Source: Elstera cyanobacteriorum (GTDB lineage Bacteria; Pseudomonadota; Alphaproteobacteria; Elsterales; Elsteraceae). Taken from it: 64,000 bases of DNA. Position 1 is the first letter of the stretch. Each line of letters begins with the position of its first letter. The notes under the pieces are model-generated. The model did not search any database. It was not told the origin of the DNA and saw nothing but the letters and a program-made list of their open reading frames with translations. Location of the stretch: the NCBI RefSeq assembly GCF_002251735.1, contig NZ_NOXS01000034.1:376-64375 (forward strand), in the 5' to 3' direction. Of the stretch, positions 35,713-44,054 are shown piece after piece. The position numbers were made by a program, and so were the translations under genes.

Positions 35713-36113
35713 TATCCGCAGTTCCTGCTAATGAATCGCCTTTTCCAAGTCCCGTGCGCATCTTGGATGGCAAGCGGACAATCAGGCTAAGGCGGATCGC
35801 ACATCATTGTGTGCGTAACAGTGCCGCAAGCGCGGTTAAAACTCAAGGCTAACAAAACAATTTGCAACTAATCCCATAAATCTCGAGCGTGCATATCCAT
35901 TTATCCAGGCCCAGTATCAGCAGTGCGCATATTTCTATACAGCTTGTAGTGCTGTAAATGGAGTTATATGGTTAATGAAAAGCGATTTTCGCTATGATGG
36001 TCGGTTGTGATCGTATCAAGAATTGTGACTTATAAGATTGTTATTGCATTTGGTGTTAATTTAATCACAGGGCTTCGATGCCTGTGGAGTCATTTGTCCA
36101 CCAAACAAGGATT
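35713..36113. other. AT-rich spacer without a recognised gene
   Basis: About 400 bases with GC content clearly below the window average separate the RHH gene from the small secreted-protein gene. It contains no open reading frame with a convincing ribosome binding site, no tRNA and no strong hairpin besides the one at 36114-36133. It should contain the promoter for the RHH gene on the minus strand. The base composition suggests an old insertion or relaxed region. Confidence 0.5.
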
Positions 36114-36133
36114 CGGCGGCATCGCTGCCGCCG
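36114..36133 (-). terminator. Hairpin terminator of the small secreted-protein gene
   Basis: Perfect arms CGGCGGCA (36114-36121) and TGCCGCCG (36126-36133) enclose a four-base loop, ten bases past the stop codon. On the minus strand it is followed by AATCCTTGTTTGG. Confidence 0.6.
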
Positions 36134-36142
36134 ATTTTGGCG

Positions 36143-36505
36143 TTATTCGTACTTAGCCCAAGTCTTATCTTCAGACTTACTGTAGAAAATCGAGATTTTA
36201 GAAATTTCGCAGAGATCGAAATTATACCATTCGACGGGTGTATTATCGTCATAAACGACTTTCAGATCGTAAGAGCAGACCTGATTCTTTTTGGGGAAGG
36301 TGATATCAACCCATTCCCCATTCGCCAGCGTATCGCGGCCCAAAACATCTTCTTCCCAATCATTGCTCTTTGACGGCGCAACATAGACCTTATCGATCGT
36401 GTACCCAGTTTTATTGGTCAGGCGAAAGTCCTGTTTCGATTGGGCCAGGGCGCTCCCCGAAGTGATCAAAAGCGTTGCGGCGGCAGCAAGTGTAAAAACA
36501 CGCAT
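36143..36505 (-). CDS. Small secreted protein of unknown function
   Basis: A 120-residue protein with a clear Sec signal peptide (MRVFTLAAAATLLITSGSALAQ, cleavage after ALA). The mature part contains NKTGYTIDKVYVAPSKSNDWEEDVLGRDTLANGEWVDITF. This pattern, with paired cysteines further on (VCSYDLK and DLCEISK) that could form a disulfide, is shared by a family of small alphaproteobacterial periplasmic proteins, some mislabelled as argininosuccinate lyase. The function is unknown. The gene has lower GC content than its neighbours and lies in an AT-rich island. Confidence 0.75.
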   Translation of the reverse strand: MRVFTLAAAATLLITSGSALAQSKQDFRLTNKTGYTIDKVYVAPSKSNDWEEDVLGRDTLANGEWVDITFPKKNQVCSYDLKVVYDDNTPVEWYNFDLCEISKISIFYSKSEDKTWAKYE

Positions 36506-36647
36506 GTTTTCCCCCAGAGGTGATGTTAGCTCTTTACGGTATCATGGGCAGCCTAGGCGGATAAAATTAAATATGTTTTTTGTTTCAATCCTTTGGCTGG
36601 GTGTTTTACCAGGGGAGGCGCAACAAGATGCATTGTAAATCCATATG

Positions 36648-36666
36648 ATCTATAAAAATTATAGAT
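36648..36666. promoter_or_regulatory. AT-rich palindrome upstream of the sulfonate cluster
   Basis: ATCTATAA-AAA-TTATAGAT is a perfect inverted repeat with a three-base centre. It abuts a TTGACT hexamer (36666-36671) that could serve as a -35 box. It lies about 110 bases before the cysteine leader peptide and is a likely regulator-binding site (LysR or Rrf2 dimension), though the protein cannot be named. Confidence 0.55.
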
Positions 36667-36776
36667 TGACTAGGATGATGGATTTGACCAAGCTCTCCCC
36701 ATAGACCGGCCCGCGGGGATCATCGTGGGGGGCGGTCTGCCTCGCCCGTTTAGGGTTTTACGATGGGGATTGAACG

Positions 36777-36860
36777 ATGGTCGCTCGTCCTGGTTTGACG
36801 CCACAGCTTGCCGCCGCCTGCCGGACGTTGCTGGTTGGCTGTTGTTGCCGTCGCGACTGA
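36777..36860 (+). CDS. Cysteine-rich leader peptide, putative attenuator of the ssu cluster
   Basis: A 27-codon reading frame, too short for routine gene calling. It starts at ATG after GGGGATTGAACG and ends in TGA at 36858. The peptide has Cys at position 15 and three consecutive cysteines at positions 22-24 (codons TGT TGT TGC, 36840-36848), followed by Arg-Arg-Asp and stop. It sits 158 bases before ssuA. Poly-cysteine leader peptides upstream of sulfur genes act as cysteine-responsive attenuators in mycobacteria; the layout here is the same. When Cys-tRNA is scarce the ribosome should stall on the run and change the fold or Rho access of the downstream RNA. The chance of a CCC run ending a short ORF just before sulfur genes is low, but the function is inferred. 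Confidence 0.72.
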   Translation: MVARPGLTPQLAAACRTLLVGCCCRRD

Positions 36861-36868
36861 TCGTCCCC

Positions 36869-36996
36869 CGCCCTCGGGCGTCGCTGTTTCAAAGAGTTTG
36901 ATGCGGCATCGGCGCAAGCGTTCGCGTTTGCGCAGGTCACGCCCTTAACCCTGCTGCGCCGTCGGCTCTGCTGATGGGGTTCGGCTGCGCGGCCCC
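36869..36996 (+). promoter_or_regulatory. Structured leader RNA between the cysteine leader peptide and ssuA
   Basis: After the leader stop codon the RNA can form a small stem CGCC/GGCG (36869-36880). A 9-bp stem GCGCAAGCG/CGTTTGCGC with a UUCG loop (36912-36933) follows, and then GGGGUU/GGCCCC (36976-36996) before the ssuA ribosome binding site (AAGGA, 37007-37011). CGGCGC (36910-36915), part of the UUCG stem, can pair instead with GCGCCG (36956-36961), giving mutually exclusive folds as an attenuator needs. No U-run follows the UUCG stem, so control could be Rho-dependent or translational. Confidence 0.5.
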
Positions 36997-37018
36997 TTTC
37001 GACTGCAAGGATCGTTTC

Positions 37019-37993
37019 ATGGAACGCTTTTCCCCCGCTCGCCGGGCCGTTACGGCCGGGCTGCTCGCCCTGTCGGCTGCCGTTTTCCTGCCCTGGGCGG
37101 CTGCCGCCCAGACGGCCACCCCGAAAGAGGTGCGCATCGGCTATCAAAAAAATGGTCTGCTGATTTTGGCAAAGCAGCGTAAATCGCTGGAAGCCAAGCT
37201 CAATCCCCTTGGGATCGAGGTTAAATGGGCCGAGTTTTCGTTTGGTCCGCCGCTGTTGGAAGCCCTTGGCCTCGGGTCGGTCGATTTCGGCACGACCGGC
37301 GATGCGCCGCCGATTTTTGCCCAGGCCGCCGGGGCGAACCTTCTCTATGTCTCTGCCCAAGAAGCCGCCGGGTCCGGGGCGGCGGTACTGGTCGCCGACA
37401 CTTCACCAATCAAGACCCTGGCCGATTTAAAGGGCAAGAAGGTCGGCTTCGCCAAAGCCTCCTCCGCCCATAATCTCACCATCGCGGCCTTGGAAAAAGC
37501 GGGGCTGACTTATCAGGATATCGAGCCGGTCTATCTGCCGCCCGCCGATGCCGCCGCCGCTTTTGCGCGCGGGGCCATCGATGCCTGGACGATTTGGGAT
37601 CCCTATTTCGCCATCGCCGAAAAATCGAAGAACACCCGCATTCTGTCGCTGGCGCGCGGGATCGTGACGCAGAATTCCTTCTTCTTGGCGAATAAGGATT
37701 TCACGCAGAAGTACCCGCAGATCGTCGGCGCGATTAACGAAGTTTTGGTCGATACGGCGCGCTGGGCTTCCCAGGATCAGGAGGCTGTCGCGAAAGCCTT
37801 GTCGGAAATTACCGGCGTTGATCTCGAGTCGCAGCGCCGCGCTGTCGCCCGCACGGAATTTGCCGTTTCGCCGGTCTCCACCGCCGTCGTGGCCGAACAG
37901 CAGCGCATCGCCGACCGCTTCCACCGCCTGGGCCTGATCCCGAAGCCGATCACGGTCAAGGACATCGTTTGGTCCTGGACGCCCGCGAGCTGA
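37019..37993 (+). CDS. ssuA: Aliphatic sulfonate ABC transporter substrate-binding protein
   Basis: A 324-residue periplasmic binding protein. The signal peptide is FSPARRAVTAGLLALSAAVFLPWAAAAQ, with cleavage near residue 30. EVRIGYQKNGLLILAKQRKSLEAKL, ALGLGSVDFGTTGDAPPIFAQAAGA and WDPYFAIAEKS match SsuA proteins that capture alkanesulfonates. The ATG at 37019 is preceded by AAGGA. A GC-rich hairpin between this gene and ssuD probably keeps ssuA mRNA more abundant than the rest of the operon. A palindrome and a poly-cysteine leader peptide upstream suggest two layers of sulfur control. Confidence 0.93.
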   Translation: MERFSPARRAVTAGLLALSAAVFLPWAAAAQTATPKEVRIGYQKNGLLILAKQRKSLEAKLNPLGIEVKWAEFSFGPPLLEALGLGSVDFGTTGDAPPIFAQAAGANLLYVSAQEAAGSGAAVLVADTSPIKTLADLKGKKVGFAKASSAHNLTIAALEKAGLTYQDIEPVYLPPADAAAAFARGAIDAWTIWDPYFAIAEKSKNTRILSLARGIVTQNSFFLANKDFTQKYPQIVGAINEVLVDTARWASQDQEAVAKALSEITGVDLESQRRAVARTEFAVSPVSTAVVAEQQRIADRFHRLGLIPKPITVKDIVWSWTPAS

Positions 37994-38021
37994 CCCTTCC
38001 CGGCCCGCTTAAGTCCAGGGC

Positions 38022-38056
38022 GGCGCGCGGGGCGTTCCCACGTGGTCCCGCGCGCC
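38022..38056 (+). terminator. Intra-operon hairpin between ssuA and ssuD
   Basis: Perfect 10-bp arms GGCGCGCGGG (38022-38031) and CCCGCGCGCC (38047-38056) enclose 15 bases and are followed by CTCTTTCCCCTTTCTC. Such hairpins after binding-protein genes partially terminate transcription and protect the upstream mRNA. Confidence 0.6.
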
Positions 38057-38084
38057 CTCTTTCCCCTTTCTCGCGAGAGTTCCC

Positions 38085-39251
38085 ATGAGCATTACCCCTT
38101 TGAAGCCGCTTGATCTATTTTGGTTCATCCCCGTCAGCGGCGACGGCAGCTACCTCGGCACCCTCGACGGCCACCGCCCGGCGGACTTCGATTATCTGAA
38201 GCAAATCGCCCAGGCCGCTGACCGGCTCGGCTTCGGCGGCGTGCTGATCCCGACCGGGCGCGGCTGCGACGATCCCTTCATCACGGCGGGGGCGCTGGCG
38301 AGCCATACCCAGCGGCTGAAGTTCCTGGTTGCCCTGCGGCCTGGCACCCTCTCGCCCACCTTGGCCGCGCGGCAGGCGGCGGCCATCGACCGGTTGAGCC
38401 AGGGGCGCTACATCGTCAATATTGTGTCGGGCGGCAATGCCACCGAACTGGCGGGCGACGGAATCTTCCTCTCCCATGATGCGCGCTACGAGCATACGGC
38501 GGAGTTTCTGTCGGTTTACACCCGCCTTCTGGCTGGGGAAACGGTTAGCCTCGACGGAAAGCATGTGCGGGTGACGGGGGCGAAGCTCGATTTCCCGCCG
38601 GTGCAAAACCCGCCGGCGGTCTGGTTTGGCGGCTCGTCTGAACCAGGGCAGGAGGTGGCGGCGGAACATGCCGACGTTTATCTGACCTGGGGCGAACCCT
38701 TGGACCAGGTTCGGGAAAAGCTGGATCAGGTGCGCGCCAAAGCGGCGGCGCGCGGGCGGCAGGTGCGCTTCGGGCTGCGCATTCATCTGATTGTCCGCGA
38801 GACGGAGGCAGAAGCCTGGGCCGCCGCCGATGCGCTGATCGCCAAAATTCCGCAGGCGGCCATCGATGCCGCCCAGAAGAAATTCGCCGAAGAATCCGAT
38901 TCCATCGGGCAAAAGCGCATGAGCGCGCTGCATCGCGGCGGTTCTCGCGCGGCGCTGACCATCGCGCCGAACCTTTGGGCCGGGATCGGTCTGGTGCGCG
39001 GCGGGGCGGGGACGGCCCTGGTCGGCACGCCGGAACAGGTGGCGGCGCGGCTACGCGAGTATCAGGCGCTGGGGATTGAAACCATCATCGCCTCCGGCTA
39101 CCCGCATCTCGAAGAAGCCTATAAGGTCGCGGAACTGCTGTTCCCGGCGCTTGGCATTGCGCCGAATAAAGCCCGCCACCACGGCACCCAACCGGGCGAG
39201 TTTGGCACCAGCGGCACGGGGATCACCCCGGCGCGCGCCTCGGCCTCGTGA
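38085..39251 (+). CDS. ssuD: FMNH2-dependent alkanesulfonate monooxygenase
   Basis: A 388-residue luciferase-fold monooxygenase, close to E. coli SsuD (381 residues). [77 protein letters not shown] and [26 protein letters not shown] are the characteristic segments. It cleaves alkanesulfonates to the aldehyde and sulfite. The required flavin reductase ssuE is not in the cluster, so a housekeeping reductase must supply FMNH2. Histidine-rich [16 protein letters not shown] near the C-terminus is typical of SsuD. Confidence 0.95.
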   Translation: MSITPLKPLDLFWFIPVSGDGSYLGTLDGHRPADFDYLKQIAQAADRLGFGGVLIPTGRGCDDPFITAGALASHTQRLKFLVALRPGTLSPTLAARQAAAIDRLSQGRYIVNIVSGGNATELAGDGIFLSHDARYEHTAEFLSVYTRLLAGETVSLDGKHVRVTGAKLDFPPVQNPPAVWFGGSSEPGQEVAAEHADVYLTWGEPLDQVREKLDQVRAKAAARGRQVRFGLRIHLIVRETEAEAWAAADALIAKIPQAAIDAAQKKFAEESDSIGQKRMSALHRGGSRAALTIAPNLWAGIGLVRGGAGTALVGTPEQVAARLREYQALGIETIIASGYPHLEEAYKVAELLFPALGIAPNKARHHGTQPGEFGTSGTGITPARASAS

Positions 39252-39258
39252 GGGTGCG

Positions 39259-40095
39259 ATGACCAGCGTCAGCGAGACGGCGGCGCAGGCCGCCCCGCCG
39301 GGCCGCCTTCCCCGCCTTCGGTTTGATCTGCGGCGCGCGGGGCAGACAGCCCTCCCCTGGCTGTTGCCCGGCTTACTGCTGCTTGTGTGGGAACTCTTGG
39401 GCCGCACCGGGCATTTGACCGCAGCGCTCCTTCCCGCGCCCTCGGAAGTTTTGACTGCCGGGGTAACGCTGATCGGCACGGGCGAATTGCTGACCCATCT
39501 GTGGGTTAGCTTTACCCGTGCGATCTCGGGCCTTGCCGTCGGTGGCAGCCTCGCTTTTCTGCTCGGGTTGGCGAACGGTCTCTCCCGCCTCAGCGAGCGG
39601 CTGACCGATACCAGCATTCAGATGATCCGCAATATCCCGGCGCTCTCGCTGATCCCGCTGGTCATCCTATGGTTTGGGATCGAGGAGGGGGCGAAGCTCT
39701 TCCTCGTTTCCCTCGCAGTGTTTTTCCCGATCTATGTCAATACGTTCCACGGGATTCGCACGGTCGATCCGCAGTTGGTCGAAATGGGCAAATCCTATGG
39801 CATGAACCGCTGGGATTTATTTGCCCGCGTCGTGCTGCCGGGGGCGCTGCCGTCGATCTTCGTCGGGTTGCGCTATGCCTTGGGGCTGATGTGGCTAACG
39901 CTGATCGTGGCCGAAACCATCGCCGCGCAATCGGGCCTCGGCTATCTCGCCATGCACGCGCGGGAATTCATGCTGACCGATGTGGTCGTTCTCGCCATCC
40001 TCATTTACGCGCTGCTCGGCAAGCTCGCCGACAGTATCGCCCGGCTGCTGGAGCGCAAAACCTTGCGCTGGCATGCCGCCTTTCGGTCGGAGTAA
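39259..40095 (+). CDS. ssuC: Aliphatic sulfonate ABC transporter permease
   Basis: A 278-residue inner-membrane permease with about six helices. [22 protein letters not shown] opens the membrane part after a 30-residue cytoplasmic N-terminus. The EAA loop that contacts the ATPase is [53 protein letters not shown] is typical of SsuC and TauC. It starts 7 bases after ssuD and is followed after 5 bases by ssuB, so the three genes form one operon. The ATG at 39259 has GAGGGTG upstream; a 61-residue extension in frame is rejected because it overlaps ssuD. Confidence 0.93.
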   Translation: MTSVSETAAQAAPPGRLPRLRFDLRRAGQTALPWLLPGLLLLVWELLGRTGHLTAALLPAPSEVLTAGVTLIGTGELLTHLWVSFTRAISGLAVGGSLAFLLGLANGLSRLSERLTDTSIQMIRNIPALSLIPLVILWFGIEEGAKLFLVSLAVFFPIYVNTFHGIRTVDPQLVEMGKSYGMNRWDLFARVVLPGALPSIFVGLRYALGLMWLTLIVAETIAAQSGLGYLAMHAREFMLTDVVVLAILIYALLGKLADSIARLLERKTLRWHAAFRSE

Positions 40096-40100
40096 GCGCT

Positions 40101-40880
40101 ATGACCGCTTTGCGCCACGATCTCCTTACCGCCGACGCCATTCACGTGCGCGGCGCCGAAAAATCCTTCGGCGAGACCCGCGTGCTGCACGGCATCAATC
40201 TCGATATTCCTGCTGGGCAGTTCGTCGCCATCATCGGGCGCAGCGGCTGCGGCAAGAGCACGCTGCTGCGTCTGATTGCTGGGCTGGACGATCCAACCAG
40301 CGGTCAAGTCGAGATCGGCGCGGTCCCAGCGGGCGAGGCGGAGCATACCCGCCTGATGTTCCAGGAACCGCGCTTGCTGCCCTGGGCCTCCGTTCTGCGC
40401 AATGTCGAAGTCGGCCTCGGCGCGGCCCGGCGCAAACCGGGGGCGCTGGCCCAGGCGCTCGAAGCCTTGCGCGCAGTTGGGCTGGAGGCGCGGGGCCATG
40501 ATTGGCCCTCCGTCCTTTCCGGTGGGCAAAAGCAGCGCGTGGCCCTGGCCCGTGCCCTCGTCAGCCGCCCGCGCGTGCTGGCCCTGGACGAACCTTTGGG
40601 GGCGCTCGACGCGCTGACCCGGATCGAAATGCAAGGGCTGCTGGAGCGGGTGTGGCAGGACCAGGGGTTTACTGCTGTGCTGGTCACCCACGATGTGTCG
40701 GAGGCTTTGGCCTTGGCCGACCGGGTGGTGATGATCGAAGACGGCGCCATCGCGCTCGATCTGGAGGTGCCCCTGCCGCGCCCGCGCCGACGGGGGAGCA
40801 TCGCCCTGGCCCAGCTTGAAGAGCGGATTCTAAAGCTGCTGTTGAAGAACGACCTGGGGGCGCCGGAGTATGCGATTTAA
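40101..40880 (+). CDS. ssuB: Aliphatic sulfonate ABC transporter ATP-binding protein
   Basis: A 259-residue ABC ATPase. Walker [10 protein letters not shown], the Q-loop in [10 protein letters not shown], signature LSGGQKQR, Walker [13 protein letters not shown] and the H-loop VTHDVSEAL are all intact. [10 protein letters not shown] is typical of the nitrate/sulfonate/taurine subfamily. It powers SsuC. Its stop codon overlaps by a few bases the stop of the convergent gene at 40877-41767. Confidence 0.94.
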   Translation: MTALRHDLLTADAIHVRGAEKSFGETRVLHGINLDIPAGQFVAIIGRSGCGKSTLLRLIAGLDDPTSGQVEIGAVPAGEAEHTRLMFQEPRLLPWASVLRNVEVGLGAARRKPGALAQALEALRAVGLEARGHDWPSVLSGGQKQRVALARALVSRPRVLALDEPLGALDALTRIEMQGLLERVWQDQGFTAVLVTHDVSEALALADRVVMIEDGAIALDLEVPLPRPRRRGSIALAQLEERILKLLLKNDLGAPEYAI

Positions 40881-41767
40881 TCCGTCGCCCTCTCGCTTAA
40901 AACCCCCAAAATCCACCCTTCTTCCTGCGTTACCCGAATCCGCTCGGCCGTCGCGAGACCTGGCAGGGTGAAATAAGGCGTAAGATCGGTTCCCCGCACC
41001 CAATCGCAGAGGGCGGCCACCTGCCGGGCGTCTTTCACCGCGCCCGCCGGGCCGAGGTCGGGGCGGTCGGCGGGGATGGGTAGCAGGGAGGGGAAAATCT
41101 CCGTCAGCACCAACGGGGCCTCCGGCACGGTCAGCCCCGTCTCGAACGGCCAGACGCGGCAGTGGGCGGCGAGCGCGGGATCGTGGCGCAGGCGATAAAG
41201 GAAGGGGATGCCCATCAGGCTCTGCCCGCCGACGCTGCCAGTGGTATAGAGTTTCCACGGTGAATGGGCCTTGCCGAGTTTTTCCGCCAAGCGGGTTTCA
41301 GTCACGCCCCAAGCGGGGTTCCAGGGCGGGCGGGTGGTCGTCAAATCCGGCCCGGCGGCTTTTGGCGGGCAGGACCAGAAGGGGCCGGGCGCCGCGCCGA
41401 TGCGACGGTTAAGGGCGGCGGCAACCGAAAAACGGTTATTCTGATTCTCCGGCCCGTCCTGAATGGCGCGCGCCAGCAAGGCCCAAATCGCCGACCACGG
41501 CGGCCCATCAAGCCCGAGGGCTTTGGCGAACCCCTGCGGGTAAGCGAGGGCGAAATCGAACCCCGCCAGCACCCGGCGCCCCGCTGCGATTTCCTCAGCC
41601 AGCAGGCTCACCAGTGTCGGAAACAGCGCCGCCCGCGCCGGTGGGTTGAACAGCTTCGGCACCCGATCCCCGGGGCGCGATATCGCCACCCAAATCGAAT
41701 CCGCGCCGGTTTTCGGCGTGGCGGCGGCGCTCCAATCGACCATGACGATGGTGTCGAAGCGGGTCAT
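40877..41767 (-). CDS. Uncharacterised protein in an operon with cobyric acid synthase
   Basis: A 296-residue cytoplasmic protein. The N-terminus [25 protein letters not shown] and [19 protein letters not shown] resemble the RNase H-like strands with Asp residues seen in DUF429-type proteins, but the match is only tentative. [23 protein letters not shown] in the last third also fits that group. Its ATG overlaps the cobQ stop codon (ATGA), so it is translated with cobQ. A cobalamin-related or DNA-related role can only be guessed. The start at 41767 is favoured over an upstream one because of this overlap. Confidence 0.7.
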   Translation of the reverse strand: MTRFDTIVMVDWSAAATPKTGADSIWVAISRPGDRVPKLFNPPARAALFPTLVSLLAEEIAAGRRVLAGFDFALAYPQGFAKALGLDGPPWSAIWALLARAIQDGPENQNNRFSVAAALNRRIGAAPGPFWSCPPKAAGPDLTTTRPPWNPAWGVTETRLAEKLGKAHSPWKLYTTGSVGGQSLMGIPFLYRLRHDPALAAHCRVWPFETGLTVPEAPLVLTEIFPSLLPIPADRPDLGPAGAVKDARQVAALCDWVRGTDLTPYFTLPGLATAERIRVTQEEGWILGVLSERATD

Positions 41768-43245
41768 GCGCCGCCCCGCGTTTGGGCGACGGCCCACAGC
41801 CCATCAAGGTCGAGGTGCGTTTCAAGATGGTCGGCCAGCCCATCCAGCACGCTTTCAACCCGGGCTTCGAACCCTAACGCCGCCCGTCGTTCGGGGCGGA
41901 ACTGGGCCAGAAACTCGGCGCGGTAGGCGTCGCTGGCAAATAGCCCATGCAGATAACAGCCGCCGACGCTGCCGTCGGCCGACTGCGCCCCCTCCGGCCC
42001 GTGCGGCAGGGTGAGCAGCGGGCGGGCGGTATCCGGCCCCTGGGTGCGCCCGATATGGATTTCATAGCCATAAAGCGGCGTGCCGGTGACGGAGGTTCCT
42101 GAAACCGGGCGCAGAATTTTATCGCCCGCCAGGGTGGTTTCAACATCGAGCAGGCCGAGTCCCGGCTGGCTACCTTGAACCCCCTCGATCCCCGCCGGAT
42201 CATGCACCCGGCGCCCCAGCATCTGATAGCCGCCGCAAATCCCGAAGACCGCCCCGCCTTGGCGGTAATGGGCGATAATATCCACATCCCAGCCTTGGGC
42301 GCGCAGGAAGGCGAGATCGGCGAGCGTCGCCTTGCTGCCGGGGATCAGGATGAGATCAACGTCGCGCGGTAGCGGTTGGCCGGGCGGGGTGAAGATGACC
42401 GCCACATCCTCCTCGGCCTTCAACGGGTCGAGATCGTCGAAATTAGCGATGCGGGACAGCATCGGCACGGCAATACGCAAGGGGCGCTCCGCCTGCGGGA
42501 TGGGCCGCTCCAGCGTCACCGCGTCCTCGGCGGGCAGCAGGCCGACGTCGCGGAACCAGGGCACCACGCCGAAGCTGGGCCAGCCGGTACGCTCGGTAAT
42601 CGCGGTCAGCCCACCATCGAACAGCCGAACGTCGCCCCGGAATTTATTGACGATGAAGCCGCGTATCTGCGCCGCATCCGCCGGGTCGATCACGGTCTTC
42701 GTGCCGACGAGCGCCGCAATCACGCCGCCCCGGTCGATATCGCCGACCAGCACCACCGGCACCCCGGCGCGGCGGGCGAAGCCCATATTGGCGATATCGC
42801 CCGCGCGCAGGTTGATTTCCGCCGGGCTGCCCGCGCCTTCGACCAGCACCAAATCGGCTTCGGCCTCCAGATGGGCGAAACTTTCTAAAACCGATCCCAA
42901 CAGCCGGGCTTTCAGCGCCTGATAATCGGCGGCCTCGGCCGGGGCGAGGGCGCGGCCCTGCACAACGACCTGCGCGCGCCGGTCGGTTTCCGGCTTCAGC
43001 AGGACCGGGTTCATATGGACCGACAGCGGTACCCGCGCCGCCCGCGCTTGCAAGGCTTGCGCCCGCCCGATCTCGCCGCCGTCGGGCGTCACCGCCGCAT
43101 TGTTCGACATATTCTGCGGCTTGAACGGGCGCACGGAAAGCCCGCGCCGGGTGAAGGCGCGGGCTAATCCTGCCGTCAGTAAGGATTTCCCCACGTCCGA
43201 CCCCGTGCCTTGCAGCATCAGGGCAGGGGGGCGACGGGCCGTCAT
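41764..43245 (-). CDS. cobQ: Cobyric acid synthase
   Basis: A 493-residue enzyme of cobalamin synthesis. The N-terminal dethiobiotin-synthetase-like ATPase domain ([23 protein letters not shown], then [14 protein letters not shown]) uses ATP. The C-terminal class I glutamine amidotransferase domain has the nucleophile Cys in [12 protein letters not shown] and the His in the YLHGLF region. It amidates four side chains of adenosylcobyrinic acid a,c-diamide. The gene lies one base after the SYLF-domain gene and overlaps the unknown gene downstream. No cobalamin riboswitch was recognised upstream. Confidence 0.95.
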   Translation of the reverse strand: MTARRPPALMLQGTGSDVGKSLLTAGLARAFTRRGLSVRPFKPQNMSNNAAVTPDGGEIGRAQALQARAARVPLSVHMNPVLLKPETDRRAQVVVQGRALAPAEAADYQALKARLLGSVLESFAHLEAEADLVLVEGAGSPAEINLRAGDIANMGFARRAGVPVVLVGDIDRGGVIAALVGTKTVIDPADAAQIRGFIVNKFRGDVRLFDGGLTAITERTGWPSFGVVPWFRDVGLLPAEDAVTLERPIPQAERPLRIAVPMLSRIANFDDLDPLKAEEDVAVIFTPPGQPLPRDVDLILIPGSKATLADLAFLRAQGWDVDIIAHYRQGGAVFGICGGYQMLGRRVHDPAGIEGVQGSQPGLGLLDVETTLAGDKILRPVSGTSVTGTPLYGYEIHIGRTQGPDTARPLLTLPHGPEGAQSADGSVGGCYLHGLFASDAYRAEFLAQFRPERRAALGFEARVESVLDGLADHLETHLDLDGLWAVAQTRGGA

Positions 43246-43246
43246 C

Positions 43247-43924
43247 CTATTCGCGGCTGTTGAGGGCCGCTTTCAAATTGTTCGAGCCATAGTTTTCGAA
43301 CTTGCGTTCGACGGTAATGGCGCGCGTGGTGGCGCCGCTGCCGTAATAGGCGTTGTTCCATTCTTCACGCGGGCTAAGCACGCTGCCTTCCAGCGACCCG
43401 CCGCCGAAGAGACCGGCCGCCTTGCTGTAGGTATATATATCGGCGGACATATTGGCCGTGGTCGAGGCTTCGATCCCCGCACCGACCGGGCCGACCGCCA
43501 CCGAGGCATCGGCGCCGAGCTTCATCGAATTATTGAGGATTTTGCGCAAGCCGCCTTCGTTCATGATGATCAGCATCACTTCCGACTGCTGCACCCCAAT
43601 CTGAAGGCCGAGCGAGCCGGACCCCATGCCGAAGAACGCGGGGGATGACCAAGTGCCGTCCGGGCCTTTGACCAGCAGCACGCCGTTGCCGCCTTCCCCG
43701 CCCAGGATGAACCCGGCCTTGAACATATTCGGGAAGATCATCACGCCATAGGCGCGCTTCAGCAGATTATTGATTGGCTTGCCGAGGTTGGCGTCGGAAC
43801 GCAGGCTATCGACGCTGATTTTCGCGCGATCGACCAGTTCTTGCTGATCGTTCGCCAGCACCGGCTTTACGATCATCATCAGGCCCAGCATCAGGCTGGC
43901 GGCCAGGGCGGTCATGCGGAACAT
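43247..43924 (-). CDS. SYLF-domain (Ysc84-type) lipid-binding periplasmic protein
   Basis: A 225-residue protein with a signal peptide ([24 protein letters not shown]) followed by the SYLF/Ysc84 domain: [54 protein letters not shown], then [39 protein letters not shown]. Family members bind phosphoinositides in eukaryotes; the bacterial proteins are periplasmic with undefined roles in envelope stress. ATG 43924 has AAGGAGAA upstream; a TTG start six codons earlier is rejected. It ends one base before cobQ, an unusual partner. The two may simply share a promoter. Confidence 0.88.
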   Translation of the reverse strand: MFRMTALAASLMLGLMMIVKPVLANDQQELVDRAKISVDSLRSDANLGKPINNLLKRAYGVMIFPNMFKAGFILGGEGGNGVLLVKGPDGTWSSPAFFGMGSGSLGLQIGVQQSEVMLIIMNEGGLRKILNNSMKLGADASVAVGPVGAGIEASTTANMSADIYTYSKAAGLFGGGSLEGSVLSPREEWNNAYYGSGATTRAITVERKFENYGSNNLKAALNSRE

Positions 43925-44012
43925 CGGGCTTCTCCTTTTCAAGCGCCTTCCGGGCGTATTTTCTTAGCCCGGTAATAAGACGAATGTAAGGCGTTGCCCA
44001 TCGCCAAACACC

Positions 44013-44043
44013 GCCGGGGCCAGAAAGTTACGCTGGCCCCGGC
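44013..44043 (-). terminator. Hairpin after the binding-protein gene at 44055
   Basis: Perfect 11-bp arms GCCGGGGCCAG (44013-44023) and CTGGCCCCGGC (44033-44043) enclose a nine-base loop, 11 bases past the stop codon on the minus strand. The tail GGTGTTTGG is only weakly U-rich. Confidence 0.6.
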
Positions 44044-44054
44044 CGCATAGGGGA

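Noticed and set aside
36758-37360. 200-residue reading frame on the minus strand over the ssu leader and ssuA
   Set aside because: It runs antisense to ssuA, has no ribosome binding site and resembles no family; it is a GC-rich shadow frame.
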